A stretch of 64,000 bases of DNA from an uncultured Alphaproteobacteria bacterium (GCA_902621855.1 CACNNQ010000002.1:90731-154730); one strand, 5' to 3'. Counted from the stretch's first letter, positions 10,280-23,373 are shown. The notes: generated from the letters alone by a model not told the origin. Translations and numbers: made by a program.

Positions 10280-11221
10280 CTAATCAATTTTCTGAGCTAC
10301 CCGAAGTTTTGCTGATCTAGATCTGGGATTATTCATAATCTCAGAAGCTGACGGCAATATAGGTTTTTTGGTGATTATTTTGAGTTGAGTTGCCAGTTTA
10401 TCAGGTAACTCCGGGTAGTGGCGGGAGGAACGCCATCGTTTACCACTATTGTGGTTAAAAAAATCTTTCACAATTCTATCTTCTAGACTTTGGAAAGAAA
10501 CTACTAAAATTAAACCATCTTTATTTAAAATCTTTAAAGTTTTTTCTAAACTCGTCTTTAGTTCATTTAACTCATCATTTACATAAATTCTAATTGCCTG
10601 AAATGTTTTTGTAGCAGGATGAATCTTGTTTTTTAATTGCTTCTTTTTTGGTAAACATTTTTTGATAATGTTTGATAATTCTATTGTGTCAGTAATAAAT
10701 TTTATTTTTCTATTTTTTACTATTTCTTTTGCAATAACTCTTGAATAACGTTCTTCTCCATATTGATAAATTATTTCAGCTAAATTTTTTTCTTCGTAAT
10801 TATTAATTATATTATAAGCATTTTTGTCTGAAACACCCATTCGCATATCAAGTGGGCCATTTTTGTTAAATGAAAACCCTCTTTCTGGATTTTCAATTTG
10901 GTTTGAACTTGTCCCTAAGTCAAAAAGAATGATATCAAATTTTTTATCTTTGAATTTTGAATTACGAACTATATTTTCTATTCTGCTAAATTGATCATTT
11001 ATTAGTGTAAAATTAGAATATTCTTTTTCTATTTCTACAGAAAAAATTTTTGAGATTGGATCTCTATCTATTGCTAATAATTGATTTACGTTTAATTTTT
11101 CAAGTATTTTTTTGGAATAACCTCCACCGCCAAATGTAGCGTCTATAACATTTATAGATTTAGTAGTAGGTAAAAAAGATATTACTTCATTTATCATTAC
11201 GGGCATATGTAGATTTTTCAT
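10280..11221 (-). CDS. rsmH: 16S rRNA (cytosine(1402)-N(4))-methyltransferase
   Basis: RsmH (MraW) methylates N4 of C1402 in 16S rRNA using S-adenosylmethionine. The 313-residue protein starts with the family pattern HMPVMINEVI, and has the cofactor loop DATFGGGGYS (residues 27-36). FDLGTSSNQ, ERGFSFNKNGPLDMRM and the C-terminal NPRSRSAKLR are also present. It follows mraZ by 1 base, the standard order at the head of the dcw cluster. Confidence 0.96.
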   Translation of the reverse strand: MKNLHMPVMINEVISFLPTTKSINVIDATFGGGGYSKKILEKLNVNQLLAIDRDPISKIFSVEIEKEYSNFTLINDQFSRIENIVRNSKFKDKKFDIILFDLGTSSNQIENPERGFSFNKNGPLDMRMGVSDKNAYNIINNYEEKNLAEIIYQYGEERYSRVIAKEIVKNRKIKFITDTIELSNIIKKCLPKKKQLKNKIHPATKTFQAIRIYVNDELNELKTSLEKTLKILNKDGLILVVSFQSLEDRIVKDFFNHNSGKRWRSSRHYPELPDKLATQLKIITKKPILPSASEIMNNPRSRSAKLRVAQKID

Positions 11222-11222
11222 T

Positions 11223-11684
11223 TTATTTTTGTTGTGTTAACATTAAGCGTAGTGATTTTTTTTCTTGTATGAGCCGTTTTCTTGAAGCTTCTATATTTTT
11301 TAATCCTCTTTTAGGCTCCCAAATTTGAAAAAAGTGTCCTTGACCAAAAAATGCTGCTTCATCTTTTATTCCTGAGTATAACTTTAAATCTTCAGGTATT
11401 AAAAATCTTCCCTCTTTATCAATATTAGTGGTTACGATTTCAGAAAAAATGGATGTTGAAAAATCATCATAATCCTCAGAAAAAAAATCTAAATGATTAA
11501 TTCTTTTCGCAATTTCTTTTAATCTACCAACTCCACATCCTTCTATGGAAGGTGATTTAATTGATTTGTATAAAATAATTTCATTTCTATTGGTTTTAGG
11601 TAGTGCGTTTCTAAAATTTGATGGAAGGGAAACCCTCCCTTTTTTATCTATCTTATTAAAAAACTTAGAAATAAACAAATCCAT
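11223..11684 (-). CDS. mraZ: Transcriptional regulator MraZ
   Basis: MraZ is a two-domain AbrB-like DNA-binding protein that autoregulates the dcw operon. The frame is open up to 11720, but I choose 11684. There translation begins MDLFISKFFNKIDKKGRVS, the family N-terminus, while the 12 extra residues would be encoded by the repeated TGGG operator itself. The second AbrB half (TTNIDKEGRFLIPEDL) is clear. The length of 153 is typical. No strong ribosome-binding site precedes the ATG. Confidence 0.93.
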   Translation of the reverse strand: MDLFISKFFNKIDKKGRVSLPSNFRNALPKTNRNEIILYKSIKSPSIEGCGVGRLKEIAKRINHLDFFSEDYDDFSTSIFSEIVTTNIDKEGRFLIPEDLKLYSGIKDEAAFFGQGHFFQIWEPKRGLKNIEASRKRLIQEKKSLRLMLTQQK

Positions 11685-11690
11685 TAAATA

Positions 11691-11730
11691 TGGGTTATCA
11701 TGGGAATATATGGGCGTCAATGGGTATAAT
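11691..11730. promoter_or_regulatory. Probable MraZ operator: four TGGG boxes at 10-bp spacing
   Basis: The plus strand carries TGGG at 11691, 11701, 11711 and 11721, that is four boxes spaced exactly one helical turn apart, just upstream of the mraZ ATG at 11684. E. coli MraZ is known to bind direct TGGGA-type repeats with 10-bp periodicity upstream of its own gene, so autoregulation is the natural reading. The boxes here lie on the strand opposite to mraZ coding, and I cannot confirm the orientation normal for this lineage. A TATTAT element (minus strand, 11726-11731) touches the last box and could be the -10 hexamer. Confidence 0.7.
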
Positions 11731-11740
11731 AAATTTTATT

Positions 11741-11762
11741 AAATGTTCTTAAAATGTTCTTA
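11741..11762. repeat. Perfect tandem 11-bp repeat between mraZ and rnpB
   Basis: AAATGTTCTTA occurs twice back to back (11741-11751 and 11752-11762). It lies between the rnpB 3' end and the mraZ operator, where the -35 region of an mraZ promoter would fall. It could be a second regulator site or a recent slippage duplication. No known factor is recognised. Confidence 0.6.
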
Positions 11763-11769
11763 AAAGAAA

Positions 11770-12105
11770 GATGGTGCATAAGCCGGGTTCTGTAATTTAT
11801 AAAATAAATTGATGATCATTAATCTAGAGTAAATGTTGCCATTTACTTCAAGCAGTCTACCCGAACAACTCAGCTGGAACTGATTGTTATTCCTATTTGA
11901 CCTTGCTCCAAAAAGGGTTTGCAATGCCATTTTTGTCACCAAAAATGCGGTAAGCTCTTACCTCACCATTTCACCCTTACCTTACAAAGGCGGTATCTTT
12001 TCTGCTGCACTTTCCCTAAGCTTACACTTGCCAGGAGTTACCTGGTTTTTTTTCCAGTGGAGCCCGGACTTTCCTCTTGATTACTCAAGCGATCATCGCA
12101 CCATC
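11770..12105 (-). ncRNA. rnpB: RNase P RNA (type A)
   Basis: This is the catalytic RNA of RNase P, which matures tRNA 5' ends. On the minus strand the universally conserved segment GAGGAAAGTCCGGGCTCC occurs near the 5' end and AGAACCCGGCTTAT near the 3' end. The termini pair as helix P1 (GATGGTGC at 12105-12098 with GCACCATC at 11777-11770), which sets both ends to within a few bases. The size of about 336 nt is normal. The position next to mraZ recurs in alphaproteobacteria. Short open frames inside it on both strands are not genes. Confidence 0.96.
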
Positions 12106-12112
12106 AAAAAAT

Positions 12113-12140
12113 GTATTAGTTTTTTTTATTTTTTCGTCAA
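12113..12140 (-). promoter_or_regulatory. Possible rnpB promoter inside the end of the amidase gene
   Basis: On the minus strand TTGACG (12135-12140) is followed after 16 bases by TAATAC (12113-12118), 7 bases before the RNA 5' end. The -35 lies in the last codons of the amidase gene. The -10 is a weak match and readthrough from the amidase is an alternative. Confidence 0.4.
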
Positions 12141-12878
12141 TAGATAATTTAGAAAATGTTTAAAAATAAAATTTGAAGTTTTATAATCTAATTTTCCAGA
12201 AACATTTTTTTGAAGATAATGAGCTTGATATACAAATAATAATTTTCTATAAAAAAAATGATTATTTTGTGCTCTAATTGTATCATATCCAAAATATGCT
12301 AATATAAATAATGTTCTTTTTTTAGCAGAAAACATTTTATTTTTTTTGAACCAATTTTTAATTAAATTTAGATTATTAATTGTAATTTTTTTACTTGGAT
12401 CAAAAACCAAATTTGATTTGTAAAGTTTTATCCATGGAAATTTAGGCCCAGGATCAATTTTTCTAAAAGGAGCAATGTCAGAATGTCCTAAAATATTATG
12501 ACTTTTTATTTTATACTTTTTCTTCAATTTATTTAATAAAAATAGAAGGGAATTTATCATTTTAATTGAAAATTTATTATTTGTTTCATAGAAACTGTAA
12601 TCTAATTCAATACCAATTGATGAAGAGTTTATATCGATATGATCATTCCAATATGATAATCCAGCATGCCAAGCTCTCATTTTCTCATTTACTAAATTAA
12701 AAATTTTTCCATTTTGTGATATTAGATAATGTGAGCTAACTTTATTTTTTGAATTACAAAGATACTCAATAGCATCATTACATCTTTTAAGAGCAGTATA
12801 ATGAATAATAATAAAGATTATTTGTTTTGTTTTTCTTTTATTAAAATTTTTAGATTTATATTTGTTTATGAATTTCAT
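12126..12878 (-). CDS. N-acetylmuramoyl-L-alanine amidase, AmpD/AmiD (amidase_2) family
   Basis: It likely cleaves the MurNAc-L-Ala amide bond in peptidoglycan or muropeptides. The zinc ligands of the family are visible as His26 (IIIHYTA), His132 (LGHSDIAPFRK) and Asp142 (KIDPGPKFPW), with the expected Glu91 in SIGIELDY. A C-terminal region (about 175-250) ending in VSGKLDYKT resembles a peptidoglycan-binding domain, as in AmiD. No signal peptide is visible at the Lys/Asn-rich N-terminus, so recycling in the cytoplasm is possible. It ends 20 bases before rnpB. Confidence 0.87.
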   Translation of the reverse strand: MKFINKYKSKNFNKRKTKQIIFIIIHYTALKRCNDAIEYLCNSKNKVSSHYLISQNGKIFNLVNEKMRAWHAGLSYWNDHIDINSSSIGIELDYSFYETNNKFSIKMINSLLFLLNKLKKKYKIKSHNILGHSDIAPFRKIDPGPKFPWIKLYKSNLVFDPSKKITINNLNLIKNWFKKNKMFSAKKRTLFILAYFGYDTIRAQNNHFFYRKLLFVYQAHYLQKNVSGKLDYKTSNFIFKHFLNYLLTKK

Positions 12879-12905
12879 TCAAATTTGTATTAATAAGATA
12901 TATAT

Positions 12906-13721
12906 ATGTATATTCTTAAAATGTTTAATAATTTATTTATTTATGGATTTTTGTTTATATTTTTAATCAGCTGCTCAAATACACAAACAAGAGTGGATGC
13001 CAATAAAAAAGAAATCAATCTAAGTCCTGATAAAATTTATATAACAGCAATGAATAATTTTAATAACGAAAAATTTGTTGAATCAAAGGAACAATTTGAG
13101 TTGCTGCAAAAACTTTTCCCTTTATCAAATGAAGCTATTCAAGCTGAAATAATGATAGGTTTTTTATTTTATGTTCAAATGGATTATAATGAAGCTATTT
13201 CTCAATTTAATAAAATTATTCGGAAATATCCATCCCATAAAGACATAGATTATATTTATTATATGATTGGAATGTGTAATTATGAACAAATAGAAAATCA
13301 TGAATTAGATGGTGCGTATAATGAATTAGCATTAGAAAGCTTTAATCAGGTTATTTTAAGATTTCCAAAAAGTGAATATGCTAAAGATAGTAGACAAAAA
13401 ATAATTTTAGTAAAAACTAATAAAGCTGCTAAACATATGGCAATAGGAAGATATTATTTAAAAGAAAAAAAATATACTGCTGCTCTTAACCGCTTTAAAG
13501 TTGTTATAGAGGATTACTCTGTTACAAAATTTACCCCAGAAGCCTTGCATAGAATGGTTGAGGCATATTACGAAATGGGAATGATAGATGAAAGTATAGA
13601 GACAGCATCTGTTTTAGGGTATAATTATCCTGATTCATTGTGGTATAGACATAGCTATAACTTAATAAAAAAAGAAAATAAAAATGGATCAATAGTAAAA
13701 AAAATAACAGATTTTTTTTAA
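12906..13721 (+). CDS. bamD: Outer membrane assembly lipoprotein BamD
   Basis: BamD is the TPR lipoprotein of the BAM complex that inserts beta-barrel proteins. A lipoprotein signal ends in LISC with Cys23 as the lipidated residue, and helical TPR-like repeats follow (YITAMNNFNNEKFVES, MDYNEAISQFNKIIRKYP, ALESFNQVILRFPKS). Length 271 fits. An in-frame ATG five codons later (12921) is an equally possible start, as neither has a clear ribosome-binding site. It is 27 bases from the divergent amidase gene and 3 bases before ligA. Confidence 0.9.
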   Translation: MYILKMFNNLFIYGFLFIFLISCSNTQTRVDANKKEINLSPDKIYITAMNNFNNEKFVESKEQFELLQKLFPLSNEAIQAEIMIGFLFYVQMDYNEAISQFNKIIRKYPSHKDIDYIYYMIGMCNYEQIENHELDGAYNELALESFNQVILRFPKSEYAKDSRQKIILVKTNKAAKHMAIGRYYLKEKKYTAALNRFKVVIEDYSVTKFTPEALHRMVEAYYEMGMIDESIETASVLGYNYPDSLWYRHSYNLIKKENKNGSIVKKITDFF

Positions 13722-17961
<4,240 letters not shown>

Positions 17962-18026
17962 TTTTTTGCTATAATATAATTATATTCTCATTTATAAACT
18001 ATAATAAGTATATCTTTTTTATAAAT

Positions 18027-18812
18027 ATGAAAAATAATTTATATTCAATTTTGTTTATTGTAATTTTTTTTGCAGCACACAATCTGTATGGTGCTGCATC
18101 AGATGAAGTAAAAACTGAGCCTGATGATTTTCAAACCTCTGAACAAGAAGACGAAGTATATGATCCATTAGAGCCAATAAATAGAGCAATATTTAGTTTT
18201 AATAATATTGCTGATAAAATTGTTTTAGAACCTGTAGCAAAAGGATATAAAAGTCTACCTTCACCAATTCAAAGTGGTGTTAGTAATTTCTTAAGTAACC
18301 TTAGAACACCTCTGGTTGTATTTAACCAGTTGCTTCAAGGGCAAGGAAAAAATGCCTTTGAGTCTTCAGGCAGATTTGTTGTGAATAGTACGTTAGGAAT
18401 TTTTGGACTTATTGATGTTGCAGATAAAATGGGTATTGAAGAAAAAGAGGAGGACTTTGGACAAACTTTGGCTACCTGGGGTATTGGCGATGGATTTTAT
18501 ATAGTACTACCTCTATTTGGACCATCTAACTTAAGAGATACAAGTGGTATGATTTTGACTATGATGACTGATCCAATAAATGCATATGCCGTAAGTGAAG
18601 GTCAGGCATGGATTGTTCCAATGAGAACTGCTGTGAATGCAGTAGATCAAAGATCAAAAATTATAGATGAAGTTAATGCACTTCGTGATAATTCAGTTGA
18701 TTACTATGCAGCTGTAAGAAGCTCTTATTATCAAAATAGAAATGCAGCAATAAGTAATGAGGATGATAGTGAATTAACTCCTTTACCTTTGATTAGCATT
18801 GAGTTTGAATAA
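18027..18812 (+). CDS. mlaA: Outer membrane lipid asymmetry protein MlaA (VacJ)
   Basis: MlaA extracts misplaced phospholipids from the outer leaflet of the outer membrane. The frame is open from 17946, but the ATG at 18027 gives a good signal peptide (hydrophobic residues about 5-20). The family core follows: DPLEPINRAIFSFN, LSNLRTPLVVFNQLLQG, GRFVVNSTLGIFGLIDVA, DFGQTLATWGIGDGFYIVLP and LFGPSNLRDT. Unlike the E. coli lipoprotein, no cysteine lies near the signal cleavage site. The stop overlaps the mlaC ATG by one base. Core Mla transporter genes (mlaFEDB) are not in the window. Confidence 0.93.
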   Translation: MKNNLYSILFIVIFFAAHNLYGAASDEVKTEPDDFQTSEQEDEVYDPLEPINRAIFSFNNIADKIVLEPVAKGYKSLPSPIQSGVSNFLSNLRTPLVVFNQLLQGQGKNAFESSGRFVVNSTLGIFGLIDVADKMGIEEKEEDFGQTLATWGIGDGFYIVLPLFGPSNLRDTSGMILTMMTDPINAYAVSEGQAWIVPMRTAVNAVDQRSKIIDEVNALRDNSVDYYAAVRSSYYQNRNAAISNEDDSELTPLPLISIEFE

Positions 18813-19417
18813 TGAAAATTTTTGGTATAACAATTTTACTTATTCTTTTATTTTCCTCAAATACTTCTTTTGCTGATGAACCATCCAATTGGCTTAAAAA
18901 TGAGATAGATAAAATATTAATTGCTTATCAAAATTCTGATCTGCCAAACGAGAATAGATTCTTAATGATTGAGCAAACGATTAATAATAATTTTGCAGGA
19001 ACTGGGATAGCAAAATTTGTTGCTGGAGATTCTTGGAAGAGTGCATCAAATGATGTCAAAAAAGAATACATTAAAAATTTCAAAAGACATTTAGCATTAA
19101 ATATTGCTTCAATGATGCAGGGTTATTCTAATCAAAGATATGAATTATCAAAATCTAAGATTGATGAAAAAAATAAAATTATCTTAATTGAAATGGAGAT
19201 ATTTTCTGACACTGGCTCAGTTGTTATTACATGGAGAGTTAAAGAATCAAAAGGCAGATATTTTGTTATTGATTTGATTGTTGCTGATATATCATTGGTG
19301 GTTACGAAGAGATCAGAGTTTAATTCAATGTTAAAGACCGTTAACAATAAATTATCTGATTTTAATAATATTTTATTTGAACAAAATAATGAAAGTTATG
19401 CAAAAATAATCGACTAA
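18812..19417 (+). CDS. mlaC: Periplasmic phospholipid-binding protein MlaC (Ttg2D family)
   Basis: MlaC shuttles phospholipids between MlaA and the inner-membrane Mla transporter. A signal peptide of about 20 residues ending SFA is followed by a 180-residue MlaC-like domain (GTGIAKFVAGDSWKSASNDVKKEYIKNF, described here by its ends only: GTGIAKF and YIKNF). Length 201 and coupling to mlaA through TAATG support the call. The stop shares CTAA with the convergent aldo/keto reductase gene, each strand reading its own stop. Confidence 0.9.
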   Translation: MKIFGITILLILLFSSNTSFADEPSNWLKNEIDKILIAYQNSDLPNENRFLMIEQTINNNFAGTGIAKFVAGDSWKSASNDVKKEYIKNFKRHLALNIASMMQGYSNQRYELSKSKIDEKNKIILIEMEIFSDTGSVVITWRVKESKGRYFVIDLIVADISLVVTKRSEFNSMLKTVNNKLSDFNNILFEQNNESYAKIID

Positions 19418-20382
19418 ATTATTTTTTCATTTAAGTTTAACCAATTAATTTCATTTATGCTAAGTTTTATGTCTAAATTATTAAGACATGAATTTATTTC
19501 TTGTATATTTCTTGGTCCAATTAAAGCAAAGGAAGGAAAATTTAAATTTATTGGCCATGCACCAGCAATATTTTGACAAGTAGTATTTAATTTTTTTGCA
19601 AGTAATATAGATCTTTTTTTTCTCTCTCTATTATCTTTACTATCAAAACAACTTAAAGGTCCACTAGAGTGTTCACCTGGTTTTCTCCACGTCTCATATT
19701 TAATTATTTGATTTTCTATTTCTTGAACTTTTTTATTAGAGAGAAAATATCCTCTACCTTGACTTGACCAAGATAAATGAGCTGTTTTGGTTTTTTCAAG
19801 ATAATCTAAAATTTTGTCATCATTTGATGACACACATCCATCCCAAAGCGGTTTTATCATTTTACAAAGTGATAAATTGTTGTTTAATATACTGAAACCT
19901 AATTTATTATTATTTTTTGCCCATACATTAGCTTCAATAAAACGTTCCAAAGACCAATTTGAAGCCCCAAATATTCTAAATTTATTTTGGCTTTTTCTAT
20001 CGTTGAGAACATCTATGAATTCACCAACTGGAATCTCTTTATTGTCACGGTGCATGATATATATATCAACATTGTTACTTTGTAACCTTTCTAAAGACTC
20101 CTCAAGTTGGGAAAATAAACTATCAGGGTTGCAATTTGGTGTATGAGCCCCTTTTGCTATCAGAATAATATTTTTAAGAATATTTCTAGATCTTTGCCAT
20201 TTACCAAGAAGTTTTTCCATTAAACCGTTACCGTAAATATGTGCGTTATCAAAAGCATTACCTCCAACCTCTATCCAATAATCCCATAGTTTTGATGCCT
20301 CATCATAATTTGTTTGATTATCATTACCCATTATTAATTTTGATATATTTTTATCAAGTCCAGCTATCTTATTGTACTTCAC
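19414..20382 (-). CDS. Aldo/keto reductase
   Basis: This is an NAD(P)H-dependent oxidoreductase of the aldo/keto reductase superfamily. FDNAHIYGNG carries the catalytic Asp and Tyr, IAKGAH the catalytic Lys, and DIYMHRDN the conserved His. RIFGASNWS and the C-terminal FALIGPRN segment match the NADP site. The 322-residue sequence resembles the YcsN-like branch. It is the last gene of the carbohydrate cluster and overlaps the Gfo/Idh gene by 4 bases, so it probably reduces or oxidises an intermediate of the same sugar. The substrate is unknown. Confidence 0.88.
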   Translation of the reverse strand: MKYNKIAGLDKNISKLIMGNDNQTNYDEASKLWDYWIEVGGNAFDNAHIYGNGLMEKLLGKWQRSRNILKNIILIAKGAHTPNCNPDSLFSQLEESLERLQSNNVDIYIMHRDNKEIPVGEFIDVLNDRKSQNKFRIFGASNWSLERFIEANVWAKNNNKLGFSILNNNLSLCKMIKPLWDGCVSSNDDKILDYLEKTKTAHLSWSSQGRGYFLSNKKVQEIENQIIKYETWRKPGEHSSGPLSCFDSKDNRERKKRSILLAKKLNTTCQNIAGAWPINLNFPSFALIGPRNIQEINSCLNNLDIKLSINEINWLNLNEKII

Positions 20383-21422
20383 TGTAAGTCTTCTTTTAAT
20401 TGGTAATTAATTTTTTTTCTCCATATATCTAGAACCTTTAAATTATCTAAAGTATCATCCCAAGTCATACCAGGATGAGGTACTTGTTGCTTTTGCTTTA
20501 AAATTGATTGACTTGAAAGTTCTGCTTCAAAAAAAAATAAATGCTCTGGTCCTTTAAAGTTTTTTATTTCTTCAATATTATTTTTAATAATTCTTATGGT
20601 TGAGTGATAAGGGCCTCCATCCTTTCCTGGCATCCAAGGATTATCAACTATAATTTTTCCATCAGTTCCCTCTATAATTGAATTATTATGCATATTTTTC
20701 ATTATAGCTGTATGTAATTCGGCTTGAACATCATTATCAAATCTTAATACTGCGTGTGCTTCTTCATCAACACCTGTTTCACCAATTTTTGCGTTTGCGT
20801 CTATATGAATTGGATTAATAAATTTTTTTCCAGAATTTACTCCCGCGATCATTCTAGAAAAGGATACTGGATAGAGACCAACATCTAAAATAGATCCTCC
20901 AGCTAAATTTTTATTAAATAATCGGTGCTCGGGAATAATTTTACCCATGTCAAATCCAAAGGAAGATGTAATTTTTTTAATTTCTCCAATAATATTATCT
21001 TTAATATAATCTAATAGAGCGGGAATTTGTGGATGACATCGATACATAAAACCCTCTTTATAAAAAACACCTTTTTCTTTAACTACATCAATTACTTTTT
21101 TAGCTTGTTTAAAATTAATAGCGCCAGGTTTTTCACATAAAATATGTTTTCCAGCATGCGCAGCCTTTATAGATAGATCAGCATGGAACGTATGAGGTGT
21201 AGCAATATAAACTGCATCTATACTTTCTGATTTTAATAGTTTCTCGTAGTTATCAAATCTTAAAACATTGTGAATATTATATTTATCTCCAAATATTTTT
21301 CTTCTTTCAGAATTTAGACTGGCAATAGATACTAATTCACCGGAATATGTTTGTTTTAATGCATCTGCAAAATTATTTGCAATAGAGCCAAGACCTATAA
21401 TACCCCATCTTATCTTATTCAT
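20379..21422 (-). CDS. Gfo/Idh/MocA-family oxidoreductase
   Basis: This is an NAD(P)-dependent dehydrogenase acting on sugars or polyols. The N-terminal Rossmann motif GIIGLGSIANNF, the family segment ILCEKPGAIN with its catalytic Lys, and the C-terminal beta-sheet domain (GGSILDVGLYPVSF) are clear in 347 residues. It overlaps the aldo/keto reductase by 4 bases and follows the aldolase gene by 13. The two oxidoreductases may interconvert a keto-sugar in the pathway fed by the adjacent ABC transporter. This role is inferred from context. Confidence 0.9.
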   Translation of the reverse strand: MNKIRWGIIGLGSIANNFADALKQTYSGELVSIASLNSERRKIFGDKYNIHNVLRFDNYEKLLKSESIDAVYIATPHTFHADLSIKAAHAGKHILCEKPGAINFKQAKKVIDVVKEKGVFYKEGFMYRCHPQIPALLDYIKDNIIGEIKKITSSFGFDMGKIIPEHRLFNKNLAGGSILDVGLYPVSFSRMIAGVNSGKKFINPIHIDANAKIGETGVDEEAHAVLRFDNDVQAELHTAIMKNMHNNSIIEGTDGKIIVDNPWMPGKDGGPYHSTIRIIKNNIEEIKNFKGPEHLFFFEAELSSQSILKQKQQVPHPGMTWDDTLDNLKVLDIWRKKINYQLKEDLQ

Positions 21423-21435
21423 TTATTTTTAGTTG

Positions 21436-22485
21436 TTATAAATAACTTGATTTGTATATTGTTGCCATTTTAGACAAATTATTAGGTTTTATTTTAGTTC
21501 CATAACCTGCCGCACCAAATTCTTCTAATCTATTGATTACAACTTTTTTCATAGCATCTTTTGATAATGCTAAATATTTTCTTGGATCAAATTGAGATGG
21601 ATTTGCAGCAAAATATTTTCTAATAGCTGAGGTAGCTGCCAATCTTAGATCAGTATCTACATTGATTTTTCTAACCCCGTTTTTTATACCTTCTTTGATC
21701 TCACTTATAGGAACTCCGTATGTTTCCTTCATATCTCCACCATATTTATTAATTTCAGATATTACTTCCTTTGATACTGATGATGAGCCATGCATAACTA
21801 AGTGAGTATTAGGAAGTTTTTGATGTATTTCTTTAATTCTTTCCATTGCCAGAGTTTTACCTGTTGGTGGTTTAGAAAATTTATATGCACCGTGACTTGT
21901 TCCAATTGCTATAGCTAATGCGTCAACTTTTGTTTGATTTACAAATTCTAATGCTTCATCTGGGTTTGTTAATAATTGTTTTTCAGTTAAAATTCCTTCC
22001 GCTCCAACTCCATCTTCTTTTTCACCAGTTCCTGTTTCAAGTGAACCAAGACAACCAAGCTCTCCTTCAACAGAGATGCCTAAAGAATGTGCAATATTAA
22101 CTGTCTGTTTTGTAACTTTAACATTGTAGTCAAAGTCTGAAGGAGTTTTTTGATCTTCTTTTAATGATCCATCCATCATTACGGAAGTAAATCCAAGGTC
22201 CATACAAATTTTACAATCTTCTGGTGATCCTCCGTGGTCTTGATGAAGAACAATAGGAGTGTCTTTAAACTCATCCACAGCGGCTTCAATCATCTTAATT
22301 AAAAATTTAGGTCCAGCATATTTTCTTGCAGATTTAGATACTGCTAAGATGACTGGACTATTTAAATCATTTGCTCCCTCAACAATCGCACGTATTTGCT
22401 CAAGATTATTTATATTAAATGCTGGAACTCCGTAATTATTTTCGGCAGCGTGGTCTAGCAATTGTCTTAATGTAATAAGAGCCAT
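21436..22485 (-). CDS. fba: Class II fructose-bisphosphate aldolase
   Basis: It catalyses zinc-dependent aldol cleavage or condensation of fructose 1,6-bisphosphate or a related sugar phosphate. Asp83-His84 lie in HQDHGG; His198 (GTSHG) and His232 (MHGSSS) are the other predicted zinc ligands, and [10 protein letters not shown] is family-typical. The 349 residues with the insertion at about 150-165 resemble the Calvin-cycle-type class IIA subgroup. Its place between ABC permease and dehydrogenase genes suggests sugar catabolism, but it may equally be the cell's only Fba, used in gluconeogenesis. Confidence 0.93.
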   Translation of the reverse strand: MALITLRQLLDHAAENNYGVPAFNINNLEQIRAIVEGANDLNSPVILAVSKSARKYAGPKFLIKMIEAAVDEFKDTPIVLHQDHGGSPEDCKICMDLGFTSVMMDGSLKEDQKTPSDFDYNVKVTKQTVNIAHSLGISVEGELGCLGSLETGTGEKEDGVGAEGILTEKQLLTNPDEALEFVNQTKVDALAIAIGTSHGAYKFSKPPTGKTLAMERIKEIHQKLPNTHLVMHGSSSVSKEVISEINKYGGDMKETYGVPISEIKEGIKNGVRKINVDTDLRLAATSAIRKYFAANPSQFDPRKYLALSKDAMKKVVINRLEEFGAAGYGTKIKPNNLSKMATIYKSSYL

Positions 22486-22521
22486 AATGGTCTTTTATAT
22501 TTTACTTCCTTAATTGCAAGA

Positions 22522-23373
22522 TTATCCTTTGACAGCACCAAAAGTTAATCCCCGGATAAACTGTTTTTGTAAAATAAAAAACATTATTACTGGAGGAAGC
22601 GCGCAAACAATCGAACCAGCGGCAATAAGATTCCAAGATGCTACCCATTGGCCACGTAACACTTGAATTCCAACAGTTACAGGGCGAACTGAATCACTTT
22701 GAACAAGAACCAAAGCCCAAAAATAATCATTCCAAATAAAAGTAAAAATTAATACACCTAGTGCAGCTAATGCAGGCCTCATTAAGGGCAATACGATCTT
22801 TCTATAAATAAAAAACTCTGATGCTCCGTCAGCTCTTGCGGCCTCAATTAATTCAAATGGAAGCTCTTTAATGAAATTTCTTAAAAAAAATGTACAAAAG
22901 CCAGATTGAAAAGCTATGTGAAAAATAATTAGCGCAAACCATGTATCATAAATTCCAAATTGTATAGTTATACTTCTAACTGGTACAAGCAAAATTTGAA
23001 AAGGGATAAAATTTCCAGCAATAAATGCAGCAAAAATTATCATATTTAGTCTAAACTTATGTATAGCTAAGGTAAAACCAGACATCGAACTAATCAATAA
23101 TGTAATTAAAGTTGTTGGTATGGTTATAATTAAACTATTAAGAAAAAATCTTGCCATTGGACTTCTAATAAAAACTTCTGAATAATTTTCAAAAAAATGG
23201 ATTTCAGTAGGTATGCCCCAATAATTCCCTGCATTTAAATCTGTCAAAGATCTTAATGAAATTAGCATAATAGCAAATAACGGAAGCAACCATGTAATTA
23301 TGCTTAAATATAATAATATTCTGTAACGATATCTGTTTAAAATTGGTTGTTTTTCTATTGGGTATGGAAACAT
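22522..23373 (-). CDS. Carbohydrate ABC transporter permease, MalG type
   Basis: This is an inner-membrane permease subunit of the CUT1 sugar ABC family. Six hydrophobic segments occur in 283 residues, and the EAA loop that contacts the ATPase reads EAARADGASEFFIYRKIVLP, followed by a typical C-terminus (FILQKQFIRGLTFGAVKG, where the final GAVKG is characteristic). It overlaps the MalF-type gene by one base. No ATPase gene of the family lies nearby. Confidence 0.93.
   Translation of the reverse strand: MFPYPIEKQPILNRYRYRILLYLSIITWLLPLFAIMLISLRSLTDLNAGNYWGIPTEIHFFENYSEVFIRSPMARFFLNSLIITIPTTLITLLISSMSGFTLAIHKFRLNMIIFAAFIAGNFIPFQILLVPVRSITIQFGIYDTWFALIIFHIAFQSGFCTFFLRNFIKELPFELIEAARADGASEFFIYRKIVLPLMRPALAALGVLIFTFIWNDYFWALVLVQSDSVRPVTVGIQVLRGQWVASWNLIAAGSIVCALPPVIMFFILQKQFIRGLTFGAVKG

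Noticed and set aside
11760..12147. Two open frames (60 and 87 codons) on opposite strands around 11760-12147
   Set aside because: Both lie inside or across the RNase P RNA, whose conserved motifs and P1 pairing explain the sequence.
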